Counted from the stretch's first letter, positions 1-6,039 are shown. The stretch is DNA of 7,123 nucleotides from an uncultured Pseudomonadota bacterium (GCA_937967875.1 CALBTQ010000386.1:1-7123), one strand, 5' to 3'. The notes: generated by a model from the letters alone, not told the origin. Made by a program: numbers and translations.

Positions 1-201
1 ATTTCCAGGGCTTCGCCCTTCGCTACTGACCGTCCGCCCCTGCGGGGCTTTGGCGACCCCATCTGTCCCAATTCAGGAAGGCAATCCCTCTCCCCGGACT
101 GCGCCCGACCCTGAGGGTAAAAGCCGGGAAATCCGGTCTCCCTTCTCCCCGTGGGAGAAGGGGCGGGGATGAGGGCGACATACTGGACCATCCACCCCGA
201 A
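1..201. other. Non-coding contig edge with small hairpins
   Basis: I see no credible gene here. The stretch lies downstream of the minus-strand flavoprotein gene, whose TAG stop is at 204-202. It holds several short inverted repeats: AGGGC/GCCCT at 7-11 and 15-19 with a 3-base loop, GCCCC/GGGGC at 36-40 and 44-48 with a TGC loop, CCGG/CCGG at 124-127 and 133-136, and the strong 10-bp hairpin listed separately. Reading on the minus strand, the CCGG hairpin is followed by C and then TTTT (122-119), which could give weak transcription termination, but a 4-bp stem is poor evidence. Hairpin-rich intergenic DNA at a contig edge is often multi-copy and can explain an assembly break; that part is inference. 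Confidence 0.6.
140..162. repeat. Perfect 10-bp inverted repeat (hairpin)
   Basis: The left arm CCCTTCTCCC (140-149) and right arm GGGAGAAGGG (153-162) pair perfectly around a 3-base loop. The following bases (163-177) continue as a G-rich GGATGAGGG-type tail. Similar elements, with a pyrimidine-rich arm, a complementary purine arm and a GATGAGGG-like tail, are familiar as dispersed intergenic repeats in many GC-rich bacterial genomes. Identity with any named family is recollection, not a search result. It lies 40 bases past the flavoprotein stop, so it could protect or end that transcript, but no T-run follows directly on either strand, so it is not a standard intrinsic terminator. Confidence 0.6.
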
Positions 202-1323
202 CTAATCGCCCAGAATCATCTCGCCCGCGATGCGCGGCATTTCGCGATAGACGCGCTTTTTGAGCGTCAGGTAGCTTTGCGCGCCGCTGGCCATGTCCGC
301 CGCGGTCAGACGGCAGGTGCGGCTGCGCGAGAGGGCGAGCAGCGACAGGCGCAGAAACCAGGAGCGGTAGAATTTGGGCGACAGGCGCGCCGACTTGGCC
401 AATTCGGGCAGCAGCAACGCGCGTACGCGGCGACCGTAGGCCGGCGCTTCGCCCAGGAGGATCGAGCGCGCAGCGAGCCTGCCGCTGGCCAGCGCGTAGC
501 TCAAGCCTTCGCCGGTGGTCGAATCGACCAACCCGGCCGCGTCGCCGACCAGCAACCAGTCGTCGCCGCCGAAGACGTGCCGCGCGAAGGCCGGCACGTC
601 CAGCGCCGGGGCCGACCAGCCGTAGGTCGTGCCCGCATTCACGTCGACGCCGGGCAGATTTTCGGCGGCGAATTTATGCAGCAACTCCCAGGCGCGGCGG
701 GTGTCGAAAACCGCGCCGTGCAACTCGACGCCCAGACTGGCGTGATCGGTGCGGGGGAAAAACCAGGCGTAGCCGTAGGCCTCGGGAAAGAAGCGGCAGA
801 CGATGCGCGGGGCGAACACGCCGGGGACGAACTTACCGACCGACACGCCGCGCAGCGTGCGCGGCAGGCGCAGGCCCTGCAAACGCGCGAGCGGATCGTT
901 CATGCCGCCGGCGCCCACGACAATCGCCGCGGCGTGATCGTTGACCTGCCAGCCGCCGCCCGGTCGTTTTTTCAGTTCGCGCACCGGTTCGCGCACCAGC
1001 GACGCGCCCGCGCTCCAGGCGGCGTGGCGCAAGGCATTGTCCAGCACGCGGCGGGAGATCACGCGGATCGGCTCGGCCAACGGAATATCGGCGACGCGGC
1101 CGGAGGGGCCGACCAGGCGGAAATCGACCACGTCGTTGAAGGGCAGATCCAGCGCGCGCAATTCGGGGAATGCTTGAAAAGCGCGTTCGGTCAAACCGCC
1201 GCCGCAGGGCTTTTCGCGATCGGGATCACGTTCGAAGAGCAAGGTGCGCACGCCCGCCTGCGCCAACGTCCAGGCACAGGCCGCGCCGGACGGGCCCGCG
1301 CCGATCACCGCCACCGTCAACAT
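202..1323 (-). CDS. Geranylgeranyl reductase family FAD-dependent oxidoreductase
   Basis: A 373-residue flavoprotein of the geranylgeranyl reductase / p-hydroxybenzoate hydroxylase-like superfamily. It opens with a Rossmann dinucleotide-binding loop GAGPSG (residues 8-13). Next come the PCGGG motif characteristic of GGR-family enzymes (39-43), YGYAWFFPR in the substrate-domain region (183-191), and the second FAD motif GDAAGLVDSTTGEGLSYA (260-277). The C-terminal ~75 residues are Arg/Leu-rich and probably helical. Family members reduce isoprenoid double bonds, as in chlorophyll, quinone or lipid side chains, or hydroxylate aromatics. The substrate here is unknown. I chose the ATG at 1323 because GAGG/GGGAG lies just upstream (1333-1327). 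An in-frame ATG at 1335 would add four residues but has no ribosome site. Length is normal for the family. The gene follows the GNAT gene by 79 bases, so it may be co-transcribed with it; that gap holds an imperfect hairpin (1365-1383) without a T-run. FAD-oxidoreductase assignment is firm; the substrate is not. Confidence 0.9.
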   Translation of the reverse strand: MLTVAVIGAGPSGAACAWTLAQAGVRTLLFERDPDREKPCGGGLTERAFQAFPELRALDLPFNDVVDFRLVGPSGRVADIPLAEPIRVISRRVLDNALRHAAWSAGASLVREPVRELKKRPGGGWQVNDHAAAIVVGAGGMNDPLARLQGLRLPRTLRGVSVGKFVPGVFAPRIVCRFFPEAYGYAWFFPRTDHASLGVELHGAVFDTRRAWELLHKFAAENLPGVDVNAGTTYGWSAPALDVPAFARHVFGGDDWLLVGDAAGLVDSTTGEGLSYALASGRLAARSILLGEAPAYGRRVRALLLPELAKSARLSPKFYRSWFLRLSLLALSRSRTCRLTAADMASGAQSYLTLKKRVYREMPRIAGEMILGD

Positions 1324-1402
1324 CGTCTCCCTCATTCGACTGTCCGCAATGCGCGTGCCGTCGCGCGAAACGCGGCGCTTCGCAGCGGCGGCGGGCCGTA
1401 GT

Positions 1403-2011
1403 TTACGCCAAGAAAGGCGCCTGCGCCAGATTGTAATACACGTAGCCGACCAGCTCGCGACCGTCCTGCACGAAAGCCTCGCGGCGCTCGAAACCCAACG
1501 CCCAGAGCATGTTTTGCGGCGGGCTGTTGTGCAGGCCGATGAAGACCTTCACCTGAACCACGCCAGCGTCGCGCAATTCGACCAACATGCGGCGCACCAG
1601 CCCGGCGGCCAGCCGCGTGCCTTCCTTGTCCCAGTGCACGGCGACGAACAGCAGCTCGGCGGCCACCTCGGGCAGTTGTTGCGGATGATAGTGCGCGCCG
1701 GATTCGAGCAATTGCCAGAAACCGCGCGCGCGGTCGGTGACGGCGGCGGCGCGATGCTTTTCCAATTCCGCCCAGCGGTTGGCGCGCAGCCAGGCGAAGG
1801 ACGCGGCCGAGTCGGTCGAGGCGATGGCGAAGCCCAGCACACGCTGTCCGTCGTGCTCGACGTCGGCCAGGCCCAGCGGGCAGGCGATGAATCCGGCGAG
1901 AAAATCGTGGACGAACGCCGCGCCCATCTGCGACAGCGGCGAGGCGGGCAGACGTTCGCAAAACAGTTTAGCCACGGACGGCAGATCGCCTTGGGTCATC
2001 GGCCTGAGCAT
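1403..2011 (-). CDS. GNAT-family N-acetyltransferase-like protein
   Basis: A 202-residue protein that looks like a GCN5-related N-acetyltransferase. It begins with the typical opening MLRPMTQGDLPSVAKLF (beta1-alpha1). The acetyl-CoA core follows: a beta4-like strand ELLFVAVHWD (119-128), then EGTRLAAGLVRRML (130-143) in the pyrophosphate-binding loop position. A C-terminal motif NSPPQNMLWALGFERRE (162-178) matches the N-x(5-6)-LW-x-LGF signature before beta6. The consensus RxxGxG/A loop is degenerate (DKEGTRLA), so catalytic ability is likely but unproven. The acceptor substrate is unknown. The ATG at 2011 is preceded by GGGAGG (2021-2016) with a 4-base spacer, inside the 11-base gap after the metallo-hydrolase stop, which fits an operon. 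A second Met at residue 5 lies too far from that site. The reading frame stays open far upstream (to 2983) but overlaps the hydrolase gene in another frame and is not believable there. Confidence 0.8.
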   Translation of the reverse strand: MLRPMTQGDLPSVAKLFCERLPASPLSQMGAAFVHDFLAGFIACPLGLADVEHDGQRVLGFAIASTDSAASFAWLRANRWAELEKHRAAAVTDRARGFWQLLESGAHYHPQQLPEVAAELLFVAVHWDKEGTRLAAGLVRRMLVELRDAGVVQVKVFIGLHNSPPQNMLWALGFERREAFVQDGRELVGYVYYNLAQAPFLA

Positions 2012-2022
2012 AAGTCCTCCCG

Positions 2023-2955
2023 TCAGAACCACTCCGGTGCGGTCGGCAGCGAACGAAACACTTCCGGGTCGTGGAACGGCACGATGCGCAGTTCCGGCAT
2101 TTGTTCCTGCAAACGCTTCAAACGGCACAGCGTATCCCACTCGGCTTCGTCGTCGACGGTCAGGCCGATCAGACGCGGCTCGGCGATGTTTTGCATCAGG
2201 TAGGCGGCGTCGCCGACCAGCAGCGTCGGACCCGACGGCGCGCGCACGAACACGCCGATCGCCCCCGGCGAATGACCCGGCAGCGGCACGGCGATCATCG
2301 AACCGTCGCCGAACAGATCGACCGACCCGGTGAAGGTCAAAAACGGCGGCGTACCGGCAAAGTCGAGCGGCGCGATTTTCATCGCGGGCGGAAAATCGTT
2401 GTCCATATAGCCCTTGAAGATCCCACCGTGCCGACCGGCGTCCAGCGCGGCGTCGGTCAGGTGGAACGTCGCGTCCAAAAAGGCGCGGTTGGCCCCCGTG
2501 TGGTCGAAGTGCGCGTGGGTGAGCACGACGTGCTTGACCTGCGCGCCCTCGACGCCCAGCGCCTGCAGCCGCGCGGGCACGGCCCACTCGGGACGCATGA
2601 TCAGCCGTTTCAGATAGCCTTTGGCGAGGCAGGCGAGAAAGCTTCCGACGTAACGCGAGGGGTCGGTCGCCAGACTCGGCGCGAGGCCGGTGTCGATGAG
2701 CACGTAACCGTCCGCGCGCTCGACGAGGAACGCGGGGATGGGAATGATCAGCGGCGTTTTTTCCGCCCCGCGCACGAAGTGCGACAAGTCGCCGCGCGAC
2801 CAGCCGGTCAGCAGGACGGTCATGCGTTTGACCGGCGCGCCCTCGCCCGGCGCGACGATCGTCAGATCCTCGTGCAGCGGCGGCTCGTTCCAGGGAGGCG
2901 GCGCACAGGCGCTCACGGTCAGCAACAACAAAATGCAAATCAGCCAGCGTTTCAT
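2023..2955 (-). CDS. Metallo-beta-lactamase-fold hydrolase, predicted lipoprotein
   Basis: A 310-residue metal-dependent hydrolase. Residues 1-17 form a lipoprotein signal: MKR, a hydrophobic core, then VSAC, with C17 the predicted lipidated cysteine. The rest is a metallo-beta-lactamase domain with a complete metal site: LIDTG (86-90), THAHFDHTG (146-154; H147, H149, D151, H152), PLPGHSPG (224-231; H228), VGDAAY (247-252; D249) and VPFHD (292-296; H295). The bridging Asp249 and the PGHSPG element recall the N-acyl-homoserine-lactonase-like branch, but the substrate cannot be told from sequence and other hydrolytic activities are equally possible. It should act outside the cytoplasm, anchored to a membrane. 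The ATG at 2955 overlaps the upstream lipoprotein stop (ATGA), with GGAG about 11 bases before it, implying translational coupling. A 22-residue N-terminal extension (start 3021) is possible in frame but would bury the signal peptide, so I reject it. Confidence 0.88.
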   Translation of the reverse strand: MKRWLICILLLLTVSACAPPPWNEPPLHEDLTIVAPGEGAPVKRMTVLLTGWSRGDLSHFVRGAEKTPLIIPIPAFLVERADGYVLIDTGLAPSLATDPSRYVGSFLACLAKGYLKRLIMRPEWAVPARLQALGVEGAQVKHVVLTHAHFDHTGANRAFLDATFHLTDAALDAGRHGGIFKGYMDNDFPPAMKIAPLDFAGTPPFLTFTGSVDLFGDGSMIAVPLPGHSPGAIGVFVRAPSGPTLLVGDAAYLMQNIAEPRLIGLTVDDEAEWDTLCRLKRLQEQMPELRIVPFHDPEVFRSLPTAPEWF

Positions 2956-3392
2956 TCGGCGATACACTCCTGCAGGCAGGCATACATGGCGAGGCAGTCT
3001 TCCTCGTAATCGAGGTAGCAATCCAACGCGCAGGGCCAGAAGAGGTACTCGACGTTTTCGCAGCTCGCGACGGCCTCTTCTTGGGTCAGCGGCGTTTCAC
3101 CGACGGTGATCGACAGATGGCATTCCTCGTAGACGGCCTCCATCGCCGGCTCGCACAATTCGGTGTTGTAGGGCGGCGTATCGTCGTCGTCATCATCGGC
3201 GTCGTCGTCGGTGTCGTCGTCGGTCGTATCGTCGTCGACCATGTCGTCGTCGGTGTCGTCGTCGTCATCGTCGTCGTCGCCGGAATCGTTGTCGTCATTG
3301 TCGTCGTCATCGTCGTCGCAACTGCAGGCGCCGGTGAGGCTCAGACACAGCGCGGCCAGGATCAGCAAAAACAAAACCAGGAATTTCTTCAT
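2952..3392 (-). CDS. Poly-aspartate, cysteine-rich predicted lipoprotein
   Basis: A 146-residue secreted protein of unknown function. MKKFLVLFLLILAALCLSLT is a clear signal peptide, ending in TGAC with C23 (or C25) as probable lipidation site. The lipobox is imperfect, since -3 is Thr rather than Leu/Val. Residues 26-71 are an acidic linker: 35 of 46 are Asp, broken only by Asn, Thr, Ser, Gly, Ala, Met and Val, with no Glu. The C-terminal domain (73-146) has eight Cys (80, 91, 111, 121, 125, 133, 139, 143), including a CX3C-X13-CX3C pattern (121-125 and 139-143) that could form a disulfide-stapled helical hairpin. The ATG at 3392 has a strong ribosome site, GGGAGGTG, about 6 bases upstream. 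Its TGA overlaps the next gene's ATG. The Asp tract may bind cations or act as a stiff spacer; both ideas are inference. Similar Asp-tract lipoproteins are, from memory, common in some uncultured deltaproteobacteria-like genomes. Confidence 0.85.
   Translation of the reverse strand: MKKFLVLFLLILAALCLSLTGACSCDDDDDDNDDNDSGDDDDDDDDTDDDMVDDDTTDDDTDDDADDDDDDTPPYNTELCEPAMEAVYEECHLSITVGETPLTQEEAVASCENVEYLFWPCALDCYLDYEEDCLAMYACLQECIAE
3180..3317 (-). repeat. Imperfect GAC/GAT trinucleotide repeat tract
   Basis: This is the DNA behind the Asp-rich linker of the lipoprotein. By my count it has 28 GAC and 7 GAT codons among 46, with short interruptions (AAT, AAC, ACC, ACG, GCC, TCC, GGC, ATG, GTC). The longest uninterrupted Asp run is eight codons. 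Mixed GAC/GAT use within runs argues for selection on the protein as well as simple slippage. Length variation between strains and collapse during assembly are both plausible for such a tract. Confidence 0.9.
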
Positions 3393-3430
3393 TGTCCACC
3401 TCCCGCATAACCGACCTGAATCAATGCCAG

Positions 3431-3457
3431 ATTAGAGAATCGCCGGGTCCTTGGCAA
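3431..3457 (-). promoter_or_regulatory. Candidate sigma-70-type promoter for the lipoprotein operon
   Basis: Read on the minus strand, TTGCCA (3457-3452, 5 of 6 to TTGACA) is followed after 15 bases by TCTAAT (3436-3431, 5 of 6 to TATAAT). The spacer is two bases shorter than ideal. A start near 3424 would leave a leader of about 30 bases before the ATG at 3392. Consensus matching alone has a high false-positive rate, but the position is right and the block is less GC-rich than its surroundings. Confidence 0.4.
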
Positions 3458-3484
3458 TATCCGTCTCGCGCGACGGCAAAGCGA

Positions 3485-3514
3485 TTGACGGCCCCGCGGC
3501 CGGATGGTTACGAT
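3485..3514 (+). promoter_or_regulatory. Candidate sigma-70-type promoter for the rsfS operon
   Basis: TTGACG (3485-3490, 5 of 6 to consensus) and TACGAT (3509-3514, 4 of 6) are separated by 18 bases. Transcription would start near 3521, giving a leader of about 30 bases to the GTG at 3553. Together with the opposite-facing candidate at 3457-3431 it forms a back-to-back arrangement whose -35 boxes lie about 27 bases apart. Prediction is by eye only. Confidence 0.45.
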
Positions 3515-3536
3515 GAGACTGGGACATCAACAACCC

Positions 3537-3544
3537 GGAGGTGA
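3537..3544 (+). promoter_or_regulatory. Ribosome binding site that decides the rsfS start
   Basis: GGAGGTGA matches the anti-Shine-Dalgarno sequence very well. The GTG at 3541 lies inside it and cannot be the start. The in-frame GTG at 3553 is 8 bases downstream, the ideal distance. The ATG at 3562 is 17 bases away, which is too far. The start is therefore best placed at 3553. Confidence 0.7.
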
Positions 3545-3552
3545 GCTGCTTC

Positions 3553-3903
3553 GTGGACACCATGGAAAAGTTGCGTCGGCTGGCCGAGCTGGCGCAGGAT
3601 AAAAGCGCCGTCGATCTCGTTTTTCTTTCCGTCAGCAATTTATGCTCCTACACCGACGCCATCGCGGTGTGTCACGGGCGATCGACGCGGCAGGTGCAGA
3701 CCATCGCCGCGCACATCGCCCAGGAGATGAAGCACGCCGGCGAGCGGCCGTTGATCGTGGAGGGGGAAAGCGAGGGGCTGTGGGTGCTGCTGGATTTCGG
3801 CGATGTCGTCTTTCATTGCTTCCACGAACCGATGCGGTTGTACTACGACATCGAAGGGCTGTACCCGGACGCCCAGCGGCTCGATCCGGCCGCCGCGTCC
3901 TGA
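3553..3903 (+). CDS. rsfS: Ribosome silencing factor RsfS (YbeB/iojap family)
   Basis: A 116-residue protein covering the whole RsfS/iojap domain. In this family it binds ribosomal protein uL14 on the large subunit and blocks subunit joining, lowering translation in starvation or stationary phase. Visible hallmarks are DLVFLSVSNLCSYTDAIAVCHGRSTRQVQTIA (21-52), matching the family's VVLDVS-x-TDYFVI-x-GxS-RQVxAIA core. EGESEGLWVLLDFGDVVFHCFHEPMRLYYDIEGLY (70-104) matches the conserved EG-x-WVLLDxGDVVVHxF-x-R-x-YxLExLW block. Position 104 is Tyr where Trp is usual. The start is the GTG at 3553, set by the ribosome site described separately. It heads an operon with apgM 49 bases downstream. rsfS often sits near nadD, rlmH and phosphoglycerate mutase genes in other bacteria, which supports the call. 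Confidence 0.95.
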   Translation: MDTMEKLRRLAELAQDKSAVDLVFLSVSNLCSYTDAIAVCHGRSTRQVQTIAAHIAQEMKHAGERPLIVEGESEGLWVLLDFGDVVFHCFHEPMRLYYDIEGLYPDAQRLDPAAAS

Positions 3904-3952
3904 CGGACGCCGACGACCCGCAAAAAAAATCATCAACAAGGAAGGAACACCT

Positions 3953-5263
3953 ATGGAATACCCGATTACTCCGCATTTGCAGCTGATCGCACGACTGGCG
4001 CAGCATAAGAATATCAAGTCGAAGATCGTTCTGCTGGTCATGGACGGCCTGGGCGGCGTCGCCTCGGGGCCCGGCGGCAAGACCGAGCTGGAAACGGCGG
4101 TCGCGCCCCACCTGGACGCGCTGGCGGCCGGCGGCGCGCTGGGCCTGCACGATCCGATCGGCCCGGGCTTCACGCCCGGTTCCGGTCTGGCGCACCTGGC
4201 GCTGTTCGGCTACGACCCGCTGGTCTACGAAATGGGCCGCGGCGTGTTGGCGCTGTTCGGCGCGCGCTGCTTCGAGCCCGACGTGATGAAGCCCGGCGAG
4301 GTTTCGGCGCGGCTGAACTTCTGCACCGTCGACGAAGACAAAAACGGCCTGATCGTCGCCGATCGTCGCGCCGGACGCATCCAGGACGGACCGGCCGGCG
4401 AGCTGGTGGCGTTGCTGCGCGAGAAGGTCCGCGTGCCGGGCGTCGAGGTCGACTTCTGGCACAGCAAGGAACACCGCGCGGTGATGCACCTCAAGGGCGC
4501 GGGCTGGTCGGGCGCGTTGATCGACACCGATCCGCAGGCCGTGGGCGTCGCGCCGCTGACGCCGGCGCCGGTCGCGGGCCTGGAGAACGATCCGGCCGCG
4601 CGCAAAACGGCCGAGGTCGTCGCCGAGATTCTGCGTCAGGCGCGCGAGGTGCTGCGCGACAAGTACCCGGCGAACTTCATCCTCACGCGCGGCTTCGACA
4701 CGTACAAGAAATTCCCCAGCCTCGCCGAACTGACCGGCATGCGCTGCGCGGCGATTGCGGCCTACCCGGACTATCGCGGCATCGCGCGGCTGGTGGGCAT
4801 GGACGTGATCGCCACCGCGCCGGACGTCGCCAATCGCGACCTGGCGCCGGCCGACCGCCGGGCGATCGCCGTGGCCGACGAAATCGACGCGCTGGCGCAG
4901 GTGTGGAACGACTACGACTTCTTCTTCGTCCACGTTAAGAAGACCGACAGCTACGGCGAGGACGGCAACTTCGACGCGAAGGTGCACGTGATTGAGGAGG
5001 TCGACGCGCTGCTGCCGCGCATTTCCGCGCTGGCGCCCGACGTGCTGTGCGTCACCGGCGACCACTCGACGCCCGCAGCGATGAAAAACCACAGCTTCCA
5101 CCCCGTGCCGACGCTGATGAGCGCCAGGCTGGTCATTCCCGACGAAGCGCAAACCTTCGGCGAACGCGCCTGCATGCGCGGCGGTCTGGGTCGCATGCGC
5201 GGCGTCGACCTGCTGCCGCTGACGATGGCCTACGCCGGACGGCTGGCCAAATTCGGCGCCTGA
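3953..5263 (+). CDS. apgM: 2,3-bisphosphoglycerate-independent phosphoglycerate mutase, archaeal type
   Basis: A 436-residue enzyme of the alkaline-phosphatase superfamily that interconverts 3- and 2-phosphoglycerate in glycolysis and gluconeogenesis, in the cytoplasm, using divalent metal and a phosphoserine intermediate. Visible elements: VMDGLGG (29-35; metal ligand D31); TPGSGLAHLALFGYDP (74-89; nucleophile S77); MGRGVLALFGARC and ARLNFCTVDEDKNGLIVADRRAGRI in the phosphotransferase lid domain; HVKKTDSYGEDGN (327-339; D332); TGDHSTPA (368-375; D370, H371); SFHPVP (381-386; H383). Where many members have DxxGH, this protein has DSYGE, putting Glu336 at the expected His ligand position. Length suits the ApgM group, shorter than the ~510-residue GpmI group. 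The ATG at 3953 follows AAGGAAGGA (3939-3947) at a good distance. It sits between rsfS and the comF-like gene in a compact operon. Confidence 0.93.
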   Translation: MEYPITPHLQLIARLAQHKNIKSKIVLLVMDGLGGVASGPGGKTELETAVAPHLDALAAGGALGLHDPIGPGFTPGSGLAHLALFGYDPLVYEMGRGVLALFGARCFEPDVMKPGEVSARLNFCTVDEDKNGLIVADRRAGRIQDGPAGELVALLREKVRVPGVEVDFWHSKEHRAVMHLKGAGWSGALIDTDPQAVGVAPLTPAPVAGLENDPAARKTAEVVAEILRQAREVLRDKYPANFILTRGFDTYKKFPSLAELTGMRCAAIAAYPDYRGIARLVGMDVIATAPDVANRDLAPADRRAIAVADEIDALAQVWNDYDFFFVHVKKTDSYGEDGNFDAKVHVIEEVDALLPRISALAPDVLCVTGDHSTPAAMKNHSFHPVPTLMSARLVIPDEAQTFGERACMRGGLGRMRGVDLLPLTMAYAGRLAKFGA

Positions 5264-5274
5264 GCGACGAGGCG

Positions 5275-6039
5275 ATGAGCGGCGGGACGACTTCGCGTTC
5301 GACCGCCGCTCTGTCGTTAACCTCGCGCATCATCCGCCGCCTCAACGAATTGCTGACGCCGCGCCAGTGTCCGTGGTGCAACGGGCCGCTGGGCCGCGAC
5401 GGCGACGCGCTGGGCTGCGCCGCATGCCGCGCGCGTATCCAGCCGATTCGCCCGCCGCTGTGCGCCGTGTGCGGCCTGCCCTTCGCGGCCGGCGACGGCG
5501 GCGCGCTGTGCGCCGACTGCGCGAAAAAGCGGCCCGCCTACGACATGCTGCGCGGCGCGGTCACCTACGCGGACGCGGCGGCCAAGACGATCAAGGAGCT
5601 CAAATACTATCGCTACACCGGCAGCCTGCAGGCGTTGGCGCGCGTGTTGCGCGCGGTCGAGGATCTGGGCGTGCGCTGGAGCGACTACGACGCGCTGGTG
5701 CCCGTGCCGCTGCATCCCGCGCGGCTGGCCGAGCGACGCTTCAACCAGGCGCGGCTGCTGGCCGATCACCTGGGGACCGATTTGCCGCCGGTGCAAACCG
5801 CGTGGCTCGAGCGCGCGCGGCCCACGCCGCCGCAGGCGCAACTGACCGACAAGGAACGCAAAAAGAACGTCAAACACGCCTTCGTCGTGCCCGCCGGGGC
5901 CGATGTCGCCGGGCGCGCGATTCTGCTGATCGACGACGTCGCCTCGACCGGCGCGACGCTGCACGAGTGCGCGAAGGTCCTCAAGCGGGCCGGCGCGGCG
6001 CGGGTGGACGCAGCGGTCGTCGCGCGGGCGGTTCGTTGA
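5275..6039 (+). CDS. ComF-family amidophosphoribosyltransferase-like protein
   Basis: A 254-residue protein of the ComF/GntX family. The N-terminal part has two cysteine clusters likely to bind zinc: CPWC...CAAC (32-35, 48-51) and CAVC...CADC (63-66, 79-82). The C-terminal part is a type I phosphoribosyltransferase domain: VPVPLHPARLAERRFNQARLLA (142-163), QAQLTDKERKKNVKHAF (187-203), and the PRPP-binding loop ILLIDDVASTGATL (216-229). Members help bring transformed single-stranded DNA into the cytoplasm in competent bacteria; in others their role is unclear, and the phosphoribosyl substrate is not established. The ATG at 5275 starts 11 bases after the apgM stop, with only a weak, close GAGG (5269-5272), so coupling to apgM translation is likely. 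No other competence gene is visible in this window. Confidence 0.9.
   Translation: MSGGTTSRSTAALSLTSRIIRRLNELLTPRQCPWCNGPLGRDGDALGCAACRARIQPIRPPLCAVCGLPFAAGDGGALCADCAKKRPAYDMLRGAVTYADAAAKTIKELKYYRYTGSLQALARVLRAVEDLGVRWSDYDALVPVPLHPARLAERRFNQARLLADHLGTDLPPVQTAWLERARPTPPQAQLTDKERKKNVKHAFVVPAGADVAGRAILLIDDVASTGATLHECAKVLKRAGAARVDAAVVARAVR

Noticed and set aside
1365..1383. Imperfect 8-bp hairpin between the acetyltransferase and flavoprotein genes as a terminator
   Set aside because: It needs a wobble pair and is not followed by a T-run in the direction of transcription; such hairpins are common by chance in GC-rich DNA.
151..1401. 416-codon open frame on the plus strand opposite the flavoprotein gene
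   Set aside because: Composition is a high-GC shadow (Ala, Arg, Gly, Gln, no recognisable domain), while the minus strand encodes clear FAD motifs over the same bases.
1403..2983. Long version (526 residues) of the acetyltransferase frame reaching upstream to 2983
   Set aside because: The first ~320 residues overlap the hydrolase gene in another frame and are Arg-rich nonsense. A strong ribosome site and ATG at 2011 mark the real start.
3180..3317. CRISPR-like or tandem-repeat array
   Set aside because: The periodicity is three bases and lies inside an open frame encoding Asp; there are no spacers of uniform length.
3081..3410. Val/Ile-rich plus-strand frame that looks like a membrane protein
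   Set aside because: It is the antisense of the Asp-codon repeat, which reads as Val/Ile/Val; the sense strand has a signal peptide, strong ribosome site and conserved-looking Cys pattern.
3904..3952. Promoter or terminator between rsfS and apgM
   Set aside because: The gap has an A-run and a ribosome site but no stem-loop and no convincing -35/-10 pair, so read-through as one operon is simpler.
3632..5152. 506-codon open frame on the minus strand across apgM and rsfS
   Set aside because: It is antisense to two genes with conserved motifs and is rich in Arg/His/Gln/Val from GC-rich antisense reading; no domain is recognisable.
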